Shown here: positions 47,230-56,639 of the stretch, in pieces
How the letters are laid out: each line of letters starts with the position of its first letter
Position numbering within the stretch: the first letter of the stretch is position 1
DNA from: Epiperipatus broadwayi
Lineage: Eukaryota > Onychophora > Udeonychophora > Euonychophora > Peripatidae
DNA: 64,000 bases
Reading direction: 5' to 3'
Assembly: GCA_028023455.1 (NCBI GenBank)
Contig: JAQFVV010000021.1
Span: 992,001 to 1,056,000 of the forward strand
Program-made: the position numbers and the translations under genes
Notes under the pieces: model-generated
What the model was told of the DNA's origin: nothing
The model's database searches: none
The model's input: the letters and a program-made list of their open reading frames with translations, nothing else

Positions 47230-47880
47230 TAATTAAAGCATTTATAATTTAGTCAAATATAAAAGTATATTCTTATACATAAACTCTGTTACATTATAAG
47301 AAGCTTAGAAGCAGTCAAGTATTTATGATTTATACAGCATTTCATCATTTTATTAATTATTACCGATTGGTAGACATTTGAACTCAGCAATTCTTGGTTT
47401 GTAGAGCATTTATCATTTGATAATTGAGGCATTTATAATTTAGCCAAATATAGAAGTATATTCTTACACATAAACTCTGTTACATTATAAGAAGCTTAGA
47501 AGCAGTCAAGTATTTATGATTTATACAGCATTTCATCATTTTATTAATTATTACCGATTGGTAGACATTTGAACTCAGCAATTCTTGGTTTGTAGAGCAT
47601 TTATCATTTGATAATTGAGGCATTTATAATTTAGCCAAATATAGAAGTATATTCTTATACATAAACTCTGTTACATTATAAGAAGCTTAGAAGCAGTCAA
47701 GTATTTATGATTTATACAGCATTTCATCATTTTATTAATTATTACCGATTGGTAGACATTTGAACTCAGCAATTCTTGGTTTGTAGAGCATTTATCATTT
47801 GATAATTGAGGCATTTATAATTTAGCCAAATATAAAACTATATTCATATACATAAACTCTGTTTGGCTTGTGGAGCATTT
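47230..47880. repeat. 191-bp tandem array, about three units (3' LTR)
   Basis: AAGCTTAGAAGCAGTCAAG occurs at 47301, 47492 and 47683, exactly 191 bases apart. Each unit contains ATTACCGATTGGTAGACATT and CAGCAATTCTTGGTTTGTAG. The unit start (TATAAGAAGCTTAGAAG) resembles the 56-bp unit, so the longer unit may derive from it. Confidence 0.85.
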
Positions 47881-48732
47881 ATTTCACTTTAGTAATTAAA
47901 GCATTTCTAATTTAACAAAATAAATATATTCATACAAGTGTTTACTTCTAGAAAGTGCAATTATCTTTTTAACATATAGTAAATATGTTCAAATATTTTT
48001 ATAAATAAATTTGCGTATAACTATTTCATAACTTCATTTTATAACGTATGATAAACATGTTTTAATATTTTACAAAACAAATTCTATGTAATTATTTCAT
48101 AACTTCACTTTATAACGTATGATAAAGATGTTTTAATATTTTATAACATAATTACCTTCCAGTTTTGCAGTCCAGTTTATTCAAAAGAAGGCGGGTTATT
48201 TCATCGATGGAAAGTCATGGCACAGCGTGGAGAGAGTGAAGCCGCTAAATTACCCCATTATTATTATCATTCCTCTAGCAAAGTTTTCTTTTTCCATTTT
48301 CACGTTTTGCTAAAGCTATATTTTAATATGTCAAAAGAATTAAATAATACACTTTTTTTTTAAAAAAAAGGATTTAATACGTTCTGCCTCTCTGTGTAAG
48401 ACGAGAGAGAGAAAAAAAAAAGTTCTTTTCTTCCGACGACGTGCCTAATTTGAATACTGCCTCAGTTTAACTCAAGTATCTTTTTTCTTTCTTTTTAATG
48501 ATTGGATAATTAATTTCTTTTTTTTTTTTTTATTGAGACAGATAAAAAAAAAAGTAAAATAAGACGATATAACATTTTATTCAAATTCATCAATCTCAAA
48601 ATTAAAAATATGATTTTTTTTTTAAACAAATCAAAATTTATTGCGTTCCCAATTAGACTGAATCACGCTAGACGTTTTTAAATGGGGGGGGGTCTTTTGA
48701 ATATTTATATGAGGAACAGAATATCTGTTTCA

Positions 48733-48744
48733 TTACCCCTCACC
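48733..48744 (-). other. polypurine-tract-like sequence
   Basis: Minus strand GGTGAGGGGTAA directly precedes the TGAAAC start of the 3' LTR, where the plus-strand primer is expected. Confidence 0.45.
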
Positions 48745-49318
48745 AAATTTTGGGATGAAATCGCCTGGAAATACGATTTCATTCCACATACTATACACAT
48801 TATTTCTCAGTACTGCCTGGTTTTAGATATGCTGATGAATGGGTAAGATGAGCTGGAAAAGTGAATACATGAACCATAGCCTCCAATGCTGGGACAAATA
48901 GATGGCCAAGCACAAACTACCAGTACACACCGCCTCATGACGTCACGAGAAAATATCTCATTTTTAAGCACTACCTCTCTTGTACCTAGAAGTATCATCC
49001 AACCAAGAATAGGAGCCAGAGAAAAAAAATCAATTTGGCACTCAGCCAACCCTGCTCAGCTTCGGTGAGTCTTAGGGGCTATCATTTGGCCTATCCATGA
49101 GACCAAGGCCTATACATGAGACCTATATATACGCACTGCTGGACTACTCTTGGAGCACAACATCCAGGTCGGGATAGTGCCGAGCATATACTTCGGAGCA
49201 TCATAACACAATGCATCCAAGCAGCTCCGCTCAATCATCCACCATCTCAACATGAAAAACACAAGTTCATGCATCACTACACCACACTCACAAACTTTTT
49301 CCATCAGCTATCTCTATT
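48745..49318 (-). other. untranslated 3' interior of the element
   Basis: No convincing ORF. Contains inverted words GAAATCG/CGATTTC near 48758-48781, a perfect CRE-type TGACGTCA at about 48939, and, on the minus strand near 49050-49075, CGAAGCTGAGCAGGGTTGG, which resembles the 5S rRNA internal control region (AAGCTAAGCAGGGTCGGG). The 5S resemblance is short and could be chance. Confidence 0.35.
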
Positions 49319-50815
49319 TTATTCTGAATCATAACTGCAACCTGGTTTGGGAGACTGAGGATCATGATCAGTTCTCCTATAGTCCTCTTTTGTATTATGA
49401 GGTGACATACTTCTGGATCGTCTCTTTGTTGAAAATTTATCATGTTTAACATTACTGTGATGTCTTGCTTCTTCACTTCTGTATTTTCTTTGGAGATCAT
49501 TGTTACTGTTTGATCTTCTAATTATACGCGTCCGATATGGACCATGAACACCATCTGTGAATTTTCTCCTGTTCCTCTTCCATGGTGGTACTTCATTTTT
49601 ATATAAAAGTTTCTTTTTAAATGGTTCTTCTGCCATAGTAATTATTTTTTTGGTATTTGCAAAGGTTTCTTGTTGTTTAATTTCTTTCACACTGATAAAT
49701 CCCGAGTTTTCAGATTCCTTTTTGGTGTCTTTTCCTGCGTAAGCAACTATATTTTTAATAACTGTCTTTATATATTTTTTTTCTATACTCAATTTTTGAT
49801 TTGAGTTTATTAAGCTTTTGTTTATAATTTTTATATATGGCTGAGGACTAACACACTTTTCTTTCCATTTTATGATTCCTTTCTCTATCTTTGTTACTAT
49901 TTCATAGCATATATCAGACAATTTTTCTGAAACATTTTCTTCTATATTGGATAGTCCCTTTGTTATATTTTGATTATGTTCATTTTCACGTTTTTCATCT
50001 TCTTGAAGATCAGAAGATTTTAATTTTGCTTTATTAGATTCATTTTCATCCATTTGAAACTCTTTTACTGTATTTGATACAATTTCATTCTCAGCTTCTG
50101 TATATACTGTTTCTTTATTTTCAATTTTAGAGGTACATTCCACAATCAGAAGTTTTCCTGAAGGTAGACTGACAATTTCAATATCACTCTTTGTAATTTC
50201 AATTTCTTCCTTTTTAACAATCTCAAATTTTGCTTCATCAGTAATAGGATATTCAATTTGTGATTCCTTTAAAATATCTTTGGTTGGAAATTCCAAAGTC
50301 TCCTCCTCATCCAATTTTTTAGGTTGAATTATTTCCTTTATCAACTGGTTTAACTTTTCATTCTGATTTTTGAATGCTTCTTTAATTCGTTTTTCTATTC
50401 TTTGGTTTGCTTCTATTGCTTGCTTGTTATATTCTTCTCTTTGTTTGATATCTTCTTCTCTTTGTTTATCCCATTTTTGGTTATATTCTTCTCTTTGTTT
50501 GATATCTTCTTCTCTTTGTTTATCCCATTTTTGGTTATATTCTTCTCTTTGTTTGATATCTTCTTCTCTTTGTTTGATATCTTCTTCTCTTTGTTTATCC
50601 CATTTTTGGTTATATTCTTCTCTTTGTTTGATATCTTCTTCTCTTTGTTTGATATCTTCTTCTCTTTGTTTATCCCATTTTTGGTTATATTCTTCTCTTT
50701 GTTTGATATCTTCTTCTCTTTGTTTGTCTCTTTTCTTTTGGTCTGCTTTTATAATTTCTATTATCTGAGCTATCATAGCTATCTTTTCTGTTTTCTGAGC
50801 CTCCATGTTTACCAT
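49319..50815 (-). CDS. gag-like coiled-coil protein of the LTR element, 498 aa
   Basis: The only long ORF in the window. It starts MVNMEAQKTEKIAMIAQIIE (second ATG three codons on). Residues 31-131 are a tandem repeat of KQREED-I and KQREEYNQKWD blocks, giving a long charged coiled coil. Residues about 150-330 are acidic and lysine/glutamate-rich. Residues about 410-498 are strongly basic with PPWKRNRRKF, RTRIIRR and an arginine/serine-rich KRRSRSMSP, and the protein ends SPKPGCSYDSE. A coiled-coil N-terminus and basic tail suit a nucleic-acid-binding Gag that packages element RNA. There is no CCHC knuckle, protease or RT. An alternative is that a gag head and a pol tail were joined by an internal deletion. 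Intact, in a young element, so probably expressed from the LTR. Confidence 0.65.
   Translation of the reverse strand: MVNMEAQKTEKIAMIAQIIEIIKADQKKRDKQREEDIKQREEYNQKWDKQREEDIKQREEDIKQREEYNQKWDKQREEDIKQREEDIKQREEYNQKWDKQREEDIKQREEYNQKWDKQREEDIKQREEYNKQAIEANQRIEKRIKEAFKNQNEKLNQLIKEIIQPKKLDEEETLEFPTKDILKESQIEYPITDEAKFEIVKKEEIEITKSDIEIVSLPSGKLLIVECTSKIENKETVYTEAENEIVSNTVKEFQMDENESNKAKLKSSDLQEDEKRENEHNQNITKGLSNIEENVSEKLSDICYEIVTKIEKGIIKWKEKCVSPQPYIKIINKSLINSNQKLSIEKKYIKTVIKNIVAYAGKDTKKESENSGFISVKEIKQQETFANTKKIITMAEEPFKKKLLYKNEVPPWKRNRRKFTDGVHGPYRTRIIRRSNSNNDLQRKYRSEEARHHSNVKHDKFSTKRRSRSMSPHNTKEDYRRTDHDPQSPKPGCSYDSE
50430..50730 (-). repeat. 27/54-bp coding minisatellite inside the gag-like ORF
   Basis: Plus strand shows TTCTTCTCTTTGTTTGATA and TTCTTCTCTTTGTTTATCCC units alternating with CATTTTTGGTTATA, in frame with the KQREED/KQREEYNQKWD peptide repeats. 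Plus-strand open frames over this repeat are shadows. Confidence 0.85.
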
Positions 50816-50999
50816 TTTTCCTTTGTTTTCTGAATCAGTAAGCTTCTCTCTCCATCCACACCATGACCTTACTCCATCTTCTTTGAAATGCCTGTTTCAT
50901 TCTTTATGCCATTCATTTTTGTTTTGTTTTTCTTTTAAACTTTTATTTTTTTAACCTTCCTGAACAAATTACATCACTACATCATATGCACTGTTCATA

Positions 51000-51168
51000 T
51001 CACAGAATCGTGATCTGCTTATACCTATGAGTAGGCTAACTAGATCGGACCTCACAATAGGGTGGCAAATTAACCGGCCTATGCCAGATAAGGCCTCACA
51101 GTAAGGATGACAATGTAATAGGTGCCTATGGTTAGGCTAGCTGGATAAAGCCTCACAGTTGGAAGCCA
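51000..51168. repeat. three imperfect units of about 50-58 bp beside the PBS
   Basis: Units share GCCTATG or CCTATG(A/C/G), GATAA(G) or TAGATCG, CCTCACA(A/G)T and AA(A)T(G)TAACCGG-like ends near 51025-51077, 51078-51123 and 51123-51178. The last unit runs into the LTR terminus. Confidence 0.5.
51151..51168 (-). other. primer-binding-site-like sequence
   Basis: Minus strand TGGCTTCCAACTGTGAGG starts two bases after the LTR end ACA. The TGG matches a tRNA CCA end. The cognate tRNA was not identified. Confidence 0.45.
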
Positions 51169-51694
51169 AATGTAACCGGACCCGCGTACAACCCTTTTAT
51201 CACATCAGTTGTAACAATTTTCTGATGAGCATGCTGTAGGAAGGAACTATCAATTGACATTCCTAATGCAGATGTTAATGCCTCCTACAACAATATTTCC
51301 TGCTCATCAGAGGATGTAGTACCATAGAGACTGTGAACATCTAAACATTTATATGTTTGGTTTTCCAAACAGCGCCATTAGAGTTCCGTCTTACTACAAC
51401 CTGACTGGCCTGGGTCTAGTTATGTCAGACGTAGCTCAGGAATGCATGAGATTCTCATGAACCAGTGCTATAATTGGTGAGTGATGCGATAAAACAAACA
51501 AAACTGAACAACTGGATAACCAATTTAATTTTTAGTAACAAAAAAAAATTTATTAAATAACAATTAATTTGCAATTTCTAACGAAATTCATTTCTATCCA
51601 CATGATAACTCATTTTTATTTTACTTATAAAAGAGTTAGAAGCAGTTCCTTTTTTTTTTATCAATAGTTCATTTACAAATTCAATTATGAGAAA

Positions 51695-52970
51695 AAGCTT
51701 GGAAATAGTCAATTCAATAATAGTTCATTTTGAATCCATTTATTAGAAGAAGCTTGGAAACGTTCTAATTCAACAATAGTTCATTTTGAATTCATTTATG
51801 AGAAAAAGCTTGGAAATATTCTAATTCAACAATAATTCATTTTGAATCCATTTATGAGAAGAAGCTTGGAAATATTCTAATTCAACAATAATTCATTTTG
51901 AATCCATTTATGAGAAGAAGCTTGGAATTATTCTAATTTAACAATAATTCATTTTGAATCCATTTATGAGAAGAAGCTTGGAATTATTCTAATTTAACAA
52001 TAATTCATTTTGAATCCATTTATGAGAAGAAGCTTGGAAATATTCTAATTTAACAATAATTCATTTTGAATCCATTTATGAGAAGAAGCTTGGAAATATT
52101 CTAATTCAACAATAATTCATTTTGAATCCATTTATGAGAAGAAGCTTGGAAATATTCTAATTTAACAATAATTCATTTTGAATCCATTTATGAGAAGAAG
52201 CTTGGAAATATTCTAATTCAACAATAATTCATTTTGAATTCATTTATGAGAAGAAGCTTGGAAATATTCTAATTTAACAATAATTCATTTTGAATCCATT
52301 TATGAGAAGAAGCTTGGAATTATTCTAATTCAACAATAATTCATTTTGAATCCATTTATGAGAAGAAGCTTGGAATTATTCTAATTCAACAATAATTCAT
52401 TTTGAATCCATTTATGAGAAGAAGCTTGGAAATATTCTAATTTAACAATAATTCATTTTGAATCCATTTATGAGAAGAAGCTTGGAAATATTCTAATTCA
52501 ACAATAATTCATTTTGAATCCATTTATGAGAAGAAGCTTGGAATTATTCTAATTTAACAATAATTCATTTTGAATCCATTTATGAGAAGAAGCTTGGAAT
52601 TATTCTAATTTAACAATAATTCATTTTGAATCCATTTATGAGAAGAAGCTTGGAAATATTCTAATTCAACAATAATTCATTTTGAATCCATTTATGAGAA
52701 GAAGCTTGGAAATATTTACTTTTAATCCTTTATGAGAAAAGGTTGAATTAGAATAATTCAACAATAATTCATTTTGAATCCATTTATGAGAAGAAGCTTG
52801 GAATTATTCTAATTTAACAATAATTCATTTTGAATCCATTTATGAGAAGAAGCTTGGAAATATTCTAATTCAACAATAATTCATTTTGAATCCATTTATG
52901 AGAAGAAGCTTGGAAATATTCTAATTCAACAATAGTTTATTTTTGTATTCCTTTATGAGAAGAAGCCTGG
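51695..52970. repeat. 56-bp tandem array, about 23 units (5' LTR)
   Basis: Same units as in the 3' LTR. The 56-base register is broken once at about 52712-52760 by an irregular segment (ACTTTTAATCCTTTATGAG then AAAAGGTTGAATTAG), shifting the phase by about 36 bases. Confidence 0.9.
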
Positions 52971-53079
52971 TAGCAGTTAAGCATTTATGATTTATATAAC
53001 ATTTCGTTATCTTATGAGTTATTACTGATTGGTAAACATTTAAATTCAGCAATTCTTGGTTTGTGGAGTATTCATCATT

Positions 53080-53715
53080 TGGTAATTAAAGCATTTATAA
53101 TTTAGTCAAATATAAAAGTATATTCTTATACATAAACTCTGTTACATTATAAGAAGCTTAGAAGCAGTCAAGTATTTATGATTTATACAGCATTTCATCA
53201 TTTTATTAATTATTACCGATTGGTAGACATTTGAACTCAGCAATTCTTGGTTTGTAGAGCATTTATCATTTGATAATTGAGGCATTTATAATTTAGCCAA
53301 ATATAGAAGTATATTCTTACACATAAACTCTGTTACATTATAAGAAGCTTAGAAGCAGTCAAGTATTTATGATTTATACAGCATTTCATCATTTTATTAA
53401 TTATTACCGATTGGTAGACATTTGAACTCAGCAATTCTTGGTTTGTAGAGCATTTATCATTTGATAATTGAGGCATTTATAATTTAGCCAAATATAAAAG
53501 TATATTCTTATACATAAACTCTGTTACATTATAAGAAGCTTAGAAGCAGTCAAGTATTTATGATTTATACAGCATTTCATCATTTTATTAATTATTACCG
53601 ATTGGTAGACATTTGAACTCAGCAATTCTTGGTTTGTAGAGCATTTATCATTTAGTAATTGAAGCATTTCTAATTTAGCCAAATAGTAAAACTATATTCA
53701 TATACATAAACTCTT
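53080..53715. repeat. 191-bp tandem array, about three units (5' LTR)
   Basis: AAGCTTAGAAGCAG at 53154, 53345 and 53536, 191 bases apart, matching the array at 47230-47880. Confidence 0.85.
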
Positions 53716-54605
53716 TTGGCTTGTGGAGCATTTATCACTTTAGTAATTGACGCATTTCCTAATTTAAATCAAATACAACAGTATTATTTCATACGTATAA
53801 GTTCTGTTACATTACTCATATACAAGTACTATGCAATTAAATCATTTCTAATCCATATAGTAAATACGTTCAAATATTTTTATAAATAAATTTGCATATA
53901 ACTATTTCATAACTTCATTTTATAACGTATGATAAACATGTTTTAATATTTTACAAAAACAAATTCTATGTAATTATTTCATAACTTCACTTTATAACGT
54001 ATGATAAAGATGTTTTAATATTTTATAACATAATTACCTTCCAGTTTTGCAGTCTAGTTTATTCAAAAGAAGGCGGGTTATTTCATTTATGGAAAGTCAT
54101 GGCACAGCGTGGAGAGAGTGAAGCCGCTAAATTACCCCATTATTATTATCATTCCTCTAGCAAAGTTTTCTTTTTCCATTTTCACGTTTTGCTAAAGCTA
54201 TATTTTAATATGTCAAAAGAATTAAATAATACACTTTTTTTTAAAAAAAAGGATTTAATACGTTCTGCCTCTCTGTGTAAGACGAGAGAGAGAAAAAAAA
54301 AGTTCTTTTCTTCCGACGACGTGCCTAATTTGAATACTGCCTCAGTTTAACTCAAGTATCTTTTTTCTTTCTTTTTAATGATTGGATAATTAATTTCTTT
54401 TTTTTTTATTGAGACAGATAAAAAAAAAAGTAAAATAAGACGATATAACATTTTATTCAAATTCATCAATCTCAAAATTAAAAATATGATTTTTTTTTAA
54501 ACAAATCAAAATTTATTGCGTTCCCAATTAGACTGAATCACGCTAGATGTTTTTAAATGAAGGGGGGTCTTTTGAATATTTATATGAGGAACACAATATC
54601 TGTTT

Positions 54606-54608
<3 letters not shown>

Positions 54609-54641
<33 letters not shown>
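54609..54641. repeat. TA microsatellite at the insertion target
   Basis: TA run directly after the right LTR. The left flank at 45455-45468 is also TATATAT, consistent with insertion into an AT tract. Confidence 0.8.
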
Positions 54642-54642
<1 letters not shown>

Positions 54643-56065
54643 CAATAAAGCAAGTTCTCTATCATGTGACTTGTTTTAAGCTTGTATTACAGATATGTAA
54701 TATAGGGAGTATTGATAAATGTCACAAGAGAAAGCATTCAAAATCTTTATCTAGAAAAATCCCTATCGTTAGACCTGTTTCAAGCTTTTGGCTCACCTCA
54801 GTGAAGTGCTAGGACCTTCAGATACTAGATCTTAAATACCCATCTCAAAGAAAGCACTTATCTAATATGTAGCTATTAAATAGAAAATCTGAAATATTTA
54901 GACATGTAAATGTCTTTAAATCCAGCTACCTAACTTAAATAGCAATATGGGTCTGAAAACACATTAGACTCACCATAAATTATTAGCCTGAGCAATATAA
55001 TATTGTCAAAGCCTCAAGAGCAAAATTATTATATCAATACATTTTTTTAGTCCATTTGCATGTGTAGTGCAATTGTTCTCAAAGCTGTAAATTTTTAATA
55101 GATAAATAAGCATGAAGAAATATGCTTAGTGCTTTTGAAGGGTCCAGTCTTCATAATTATAGTTTGACTGCTAATGAGGTTAATAATACGAAAATTTGTG
55201 TTGATTATGCTAGACATTCTATTTCCTTGATAAAGCATAGCAAGTGTCTTTCCTGTGGATGGCTCTTTGTTTCTGGAGATGAAGGCTTCCTTGACTTTTC
55301 TTTTGAGATTGTGCCTTCTCTGCACATGATTGTGGGATTATCTGGTACACACTCATGATGGCATATGTTTTGGTGCTGGATGAAAACCGAATAAATGGAG
55401 GGTTGTTGCAGAGCTCTATTATATGAATATCTATGCTGTGCCAACTGAGTAGATAAACATGCTCTGCTTTCTCCATAATATGATCCTTTGCAGTTGCTAT
55501 TAGGTCAAGCAATATTGTATACTGTGGGGGGGGTCTGTAAAAATAGTATTTGATCTTTAGTGTTATTGATTAAGTTGTTGGAATTTGGGGGGGGGGGTGC
55601 AGAAGCAAAGCTTATGTAATATACTATGTAAATTGGAGATATATGAAAGCAGCAATCTAGGTTTATCCTGTTTGCTGGGAGCATTGAAATGTTTATTCTG
55701 GAAATGTAAGATTTTTTTTATTGATGATGGTTTTCCTGAATCTCAGATTCAGTAAGTTATCCCTGTATTTTGTTAAATTTGCTTTGGTGTCTACTTCAAT
55801 TCTGCATAATAGCTTGTTTCTGTGTAAAAACAATGCTAATCCAGATAGTTTGTGTTCCATGAGTGCATTAGATTGGGGGGGGGGGTGTATATGGCACCTG
55901 ATCTCCAAAGGTTTGATGACCATGACATAGTGACAATGATTTTTTTCCTGTTTGCTTTAATGACAATAGTGCTACGCACATAAACGGACTAGAATAATCA
56001 ATAAAGCGAGTCATATGTTGCATGACTTGTTTTAATCTTGTATAACAGATATATATATATATATA
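54641..56065. mobile_element. family C repeat region flanked by short direct repeats
   Basis: AATCAATAAAGC(A/G)AGT...CATG(T/A)GACTTGTTTTAA and CTTGTAT(T/A)ACAGATAT occur at 54641-54700 and again at 55996-56055. Just inside lies, on the minus strand, CACTGAGGTGAGCC, AAAA, GCTTGAAAC, AGGTC (about 54770-54825), a worn relative of the family A core. 55095-55515 has overlapping minus-strand open frames without recognised motifs, and G-runs at about 55525, 55588 and 55875. A decayed mobile element is the likeliest reading. Confidence 0.4.
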
Positions 56066-56520
56066 TATTGAAGTGATAAATCTGTAGTACATATTTAACT
56101 TCACTGCCTGATGACATTACATACCTTTAAAGTAGGGTTTGAACCTGTTTATATGTTTATTTGGTCATACAGGAATGTTAAGCACACACATATACACATA
56201 TCACTTCCACCCTGTTTATTTAAGAAAAGGTTATGTGTAACCAGTTGAATTATTATTTTAGCTTAAGTATATTTTATTTTCAAGCTTGTAAATTCCCTTC
56301 ACTTAGATAATTGTGTATGTGCGTATATGTATTACAGATATAAAAATAAATACAATTAATGTAGAGCTAAAGCAATGCCAGAAATTCTAAAAAGTATTAT
56401 TACAATTTAAAAATGTCATTCTCATTTCAAGTCAAACCAAAAATCATATTTTAAAGTTATTTGCAATTTTAAAAATACGTTTAAATAATCTGCTTTCTGG
56501 AACGTATTGTTTACATCTTC
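56066..56520. other. A+T-rich spacer, no gene seen
   Basis: Nothing recognisable. Confidence 0.3.
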
Positions 56521-56529
56521 CAATATTGC

Positions 56530-56633
56530 TAAATTTCAAGTATAGGAGGAGCAGAAGTTCTAGGAATGCACAGAAGGAGTTCAAATCACTCTTCTCTCTG
56601 GTATTTGTGTAGAGAGTGGAAACAAAATGGACT
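56530..56633 (+). CDS. candidate 5' exon: ATG just before a consensus donor
   Basis: A G+C-richer stretch ends AACAAAATGGACT followed by GTGAGT at 56634. The ATG at 56627 is in very good context and would give only Met-Asp plus one base before the intron. This is the layout of a first exon with mostly 5' UTR. No downstream exon was found, and G+C-richer non-coding sequence continues to about 56720. Speculative. Confidence 0.25.
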
Positions 56634-56639
56634 GTGAGT

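Larger units (their letters stand above)
45469..48732 (-). repeat. 3' LTR (3264 bp)
   Basis: Begins TGTAACCGGACCCGCG and ends ATATCTGTTTCA on the plus strand. It contains, left to right: a block with inverted words CTGATGAGCA (about 45521) and TGCTCATCAG (about 45600), an AATAAA signal on the minus strand (45847-45852), the 56-bp array, the 191-bp array, a two-unit repeat with ATAACTTC/ATAACGTATGATAAA words, and a terminal T/A-rich part. Differences from the other LTR in the non-repeat flanks are few. Confidence 0.8.
45469..54607 (-). mobile_element. young non-autonomous LTR retroelement with satellite-filled LTRs
   Basis: Two long direct repeats (45469-48732 and 51171-54607) with TG...CA ends flank a 2438-bp interior. 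ATAT precedes the left end and follows the right end, compatible with a short target duplication in an AT tract. Orientation is minus by three criteria: the sole large ORF is minus, a PBS-like TGG lies two bases inside the right LTR, and a purine-rich GGTGAGGGGTAA abuts the left LTR. Outside the tandem arrays the LTRs are nearly identical, so insertion is recent. No protease, RT, RNase H or integrase is encoded, so trans-mobilisation is required (inference). Confidence 0.8.
51171..54607 (-). repeat. 5' LTR (3437 bp)
   Basis: Same organisation as 45469-48732. In the first 370 bases I see only two substitutions (TACAACC for TACAACA, CAGCGCC for CAGCACC) and homopolymer length changes. The extra 173 bases come mainly from two additional 56-bp units and an irregular insert. 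Minus-strand AATAAA at 51549-51554. It should supply the element's promoter. A TATA-like TTTATAAG on the minus strand near 51630 is possible. Confidence 0.8.

Noticed and set aside
48020-48145. ATAACTTC...ATAACGTATGATAAA resembling a loxP recombination site
   Set aside because: Only loose word similarity; no 13-bp inverted arms with 8-bp spacer. It is part of a two-unit AT-rich tandem repeat in the LTR.
50370-50833. Plus-strand open frames of 132 and 143 codons
   Set aside because: Antisense shadows of the minus-strand coiled-coil minisatellite.
54099-54350. 83-codon plus-strand frame in the right LTR
   Set aside because: The matching region of the left LTR is frameshifted by a homopolymer change, and no motif is seen.
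55095-55512. Overlapping minus-strand frames of 76-97 codons as a gene
   Set aside because: Several frames are open at once, no motif or splice signals, and the block sits inside a family C repeat region.
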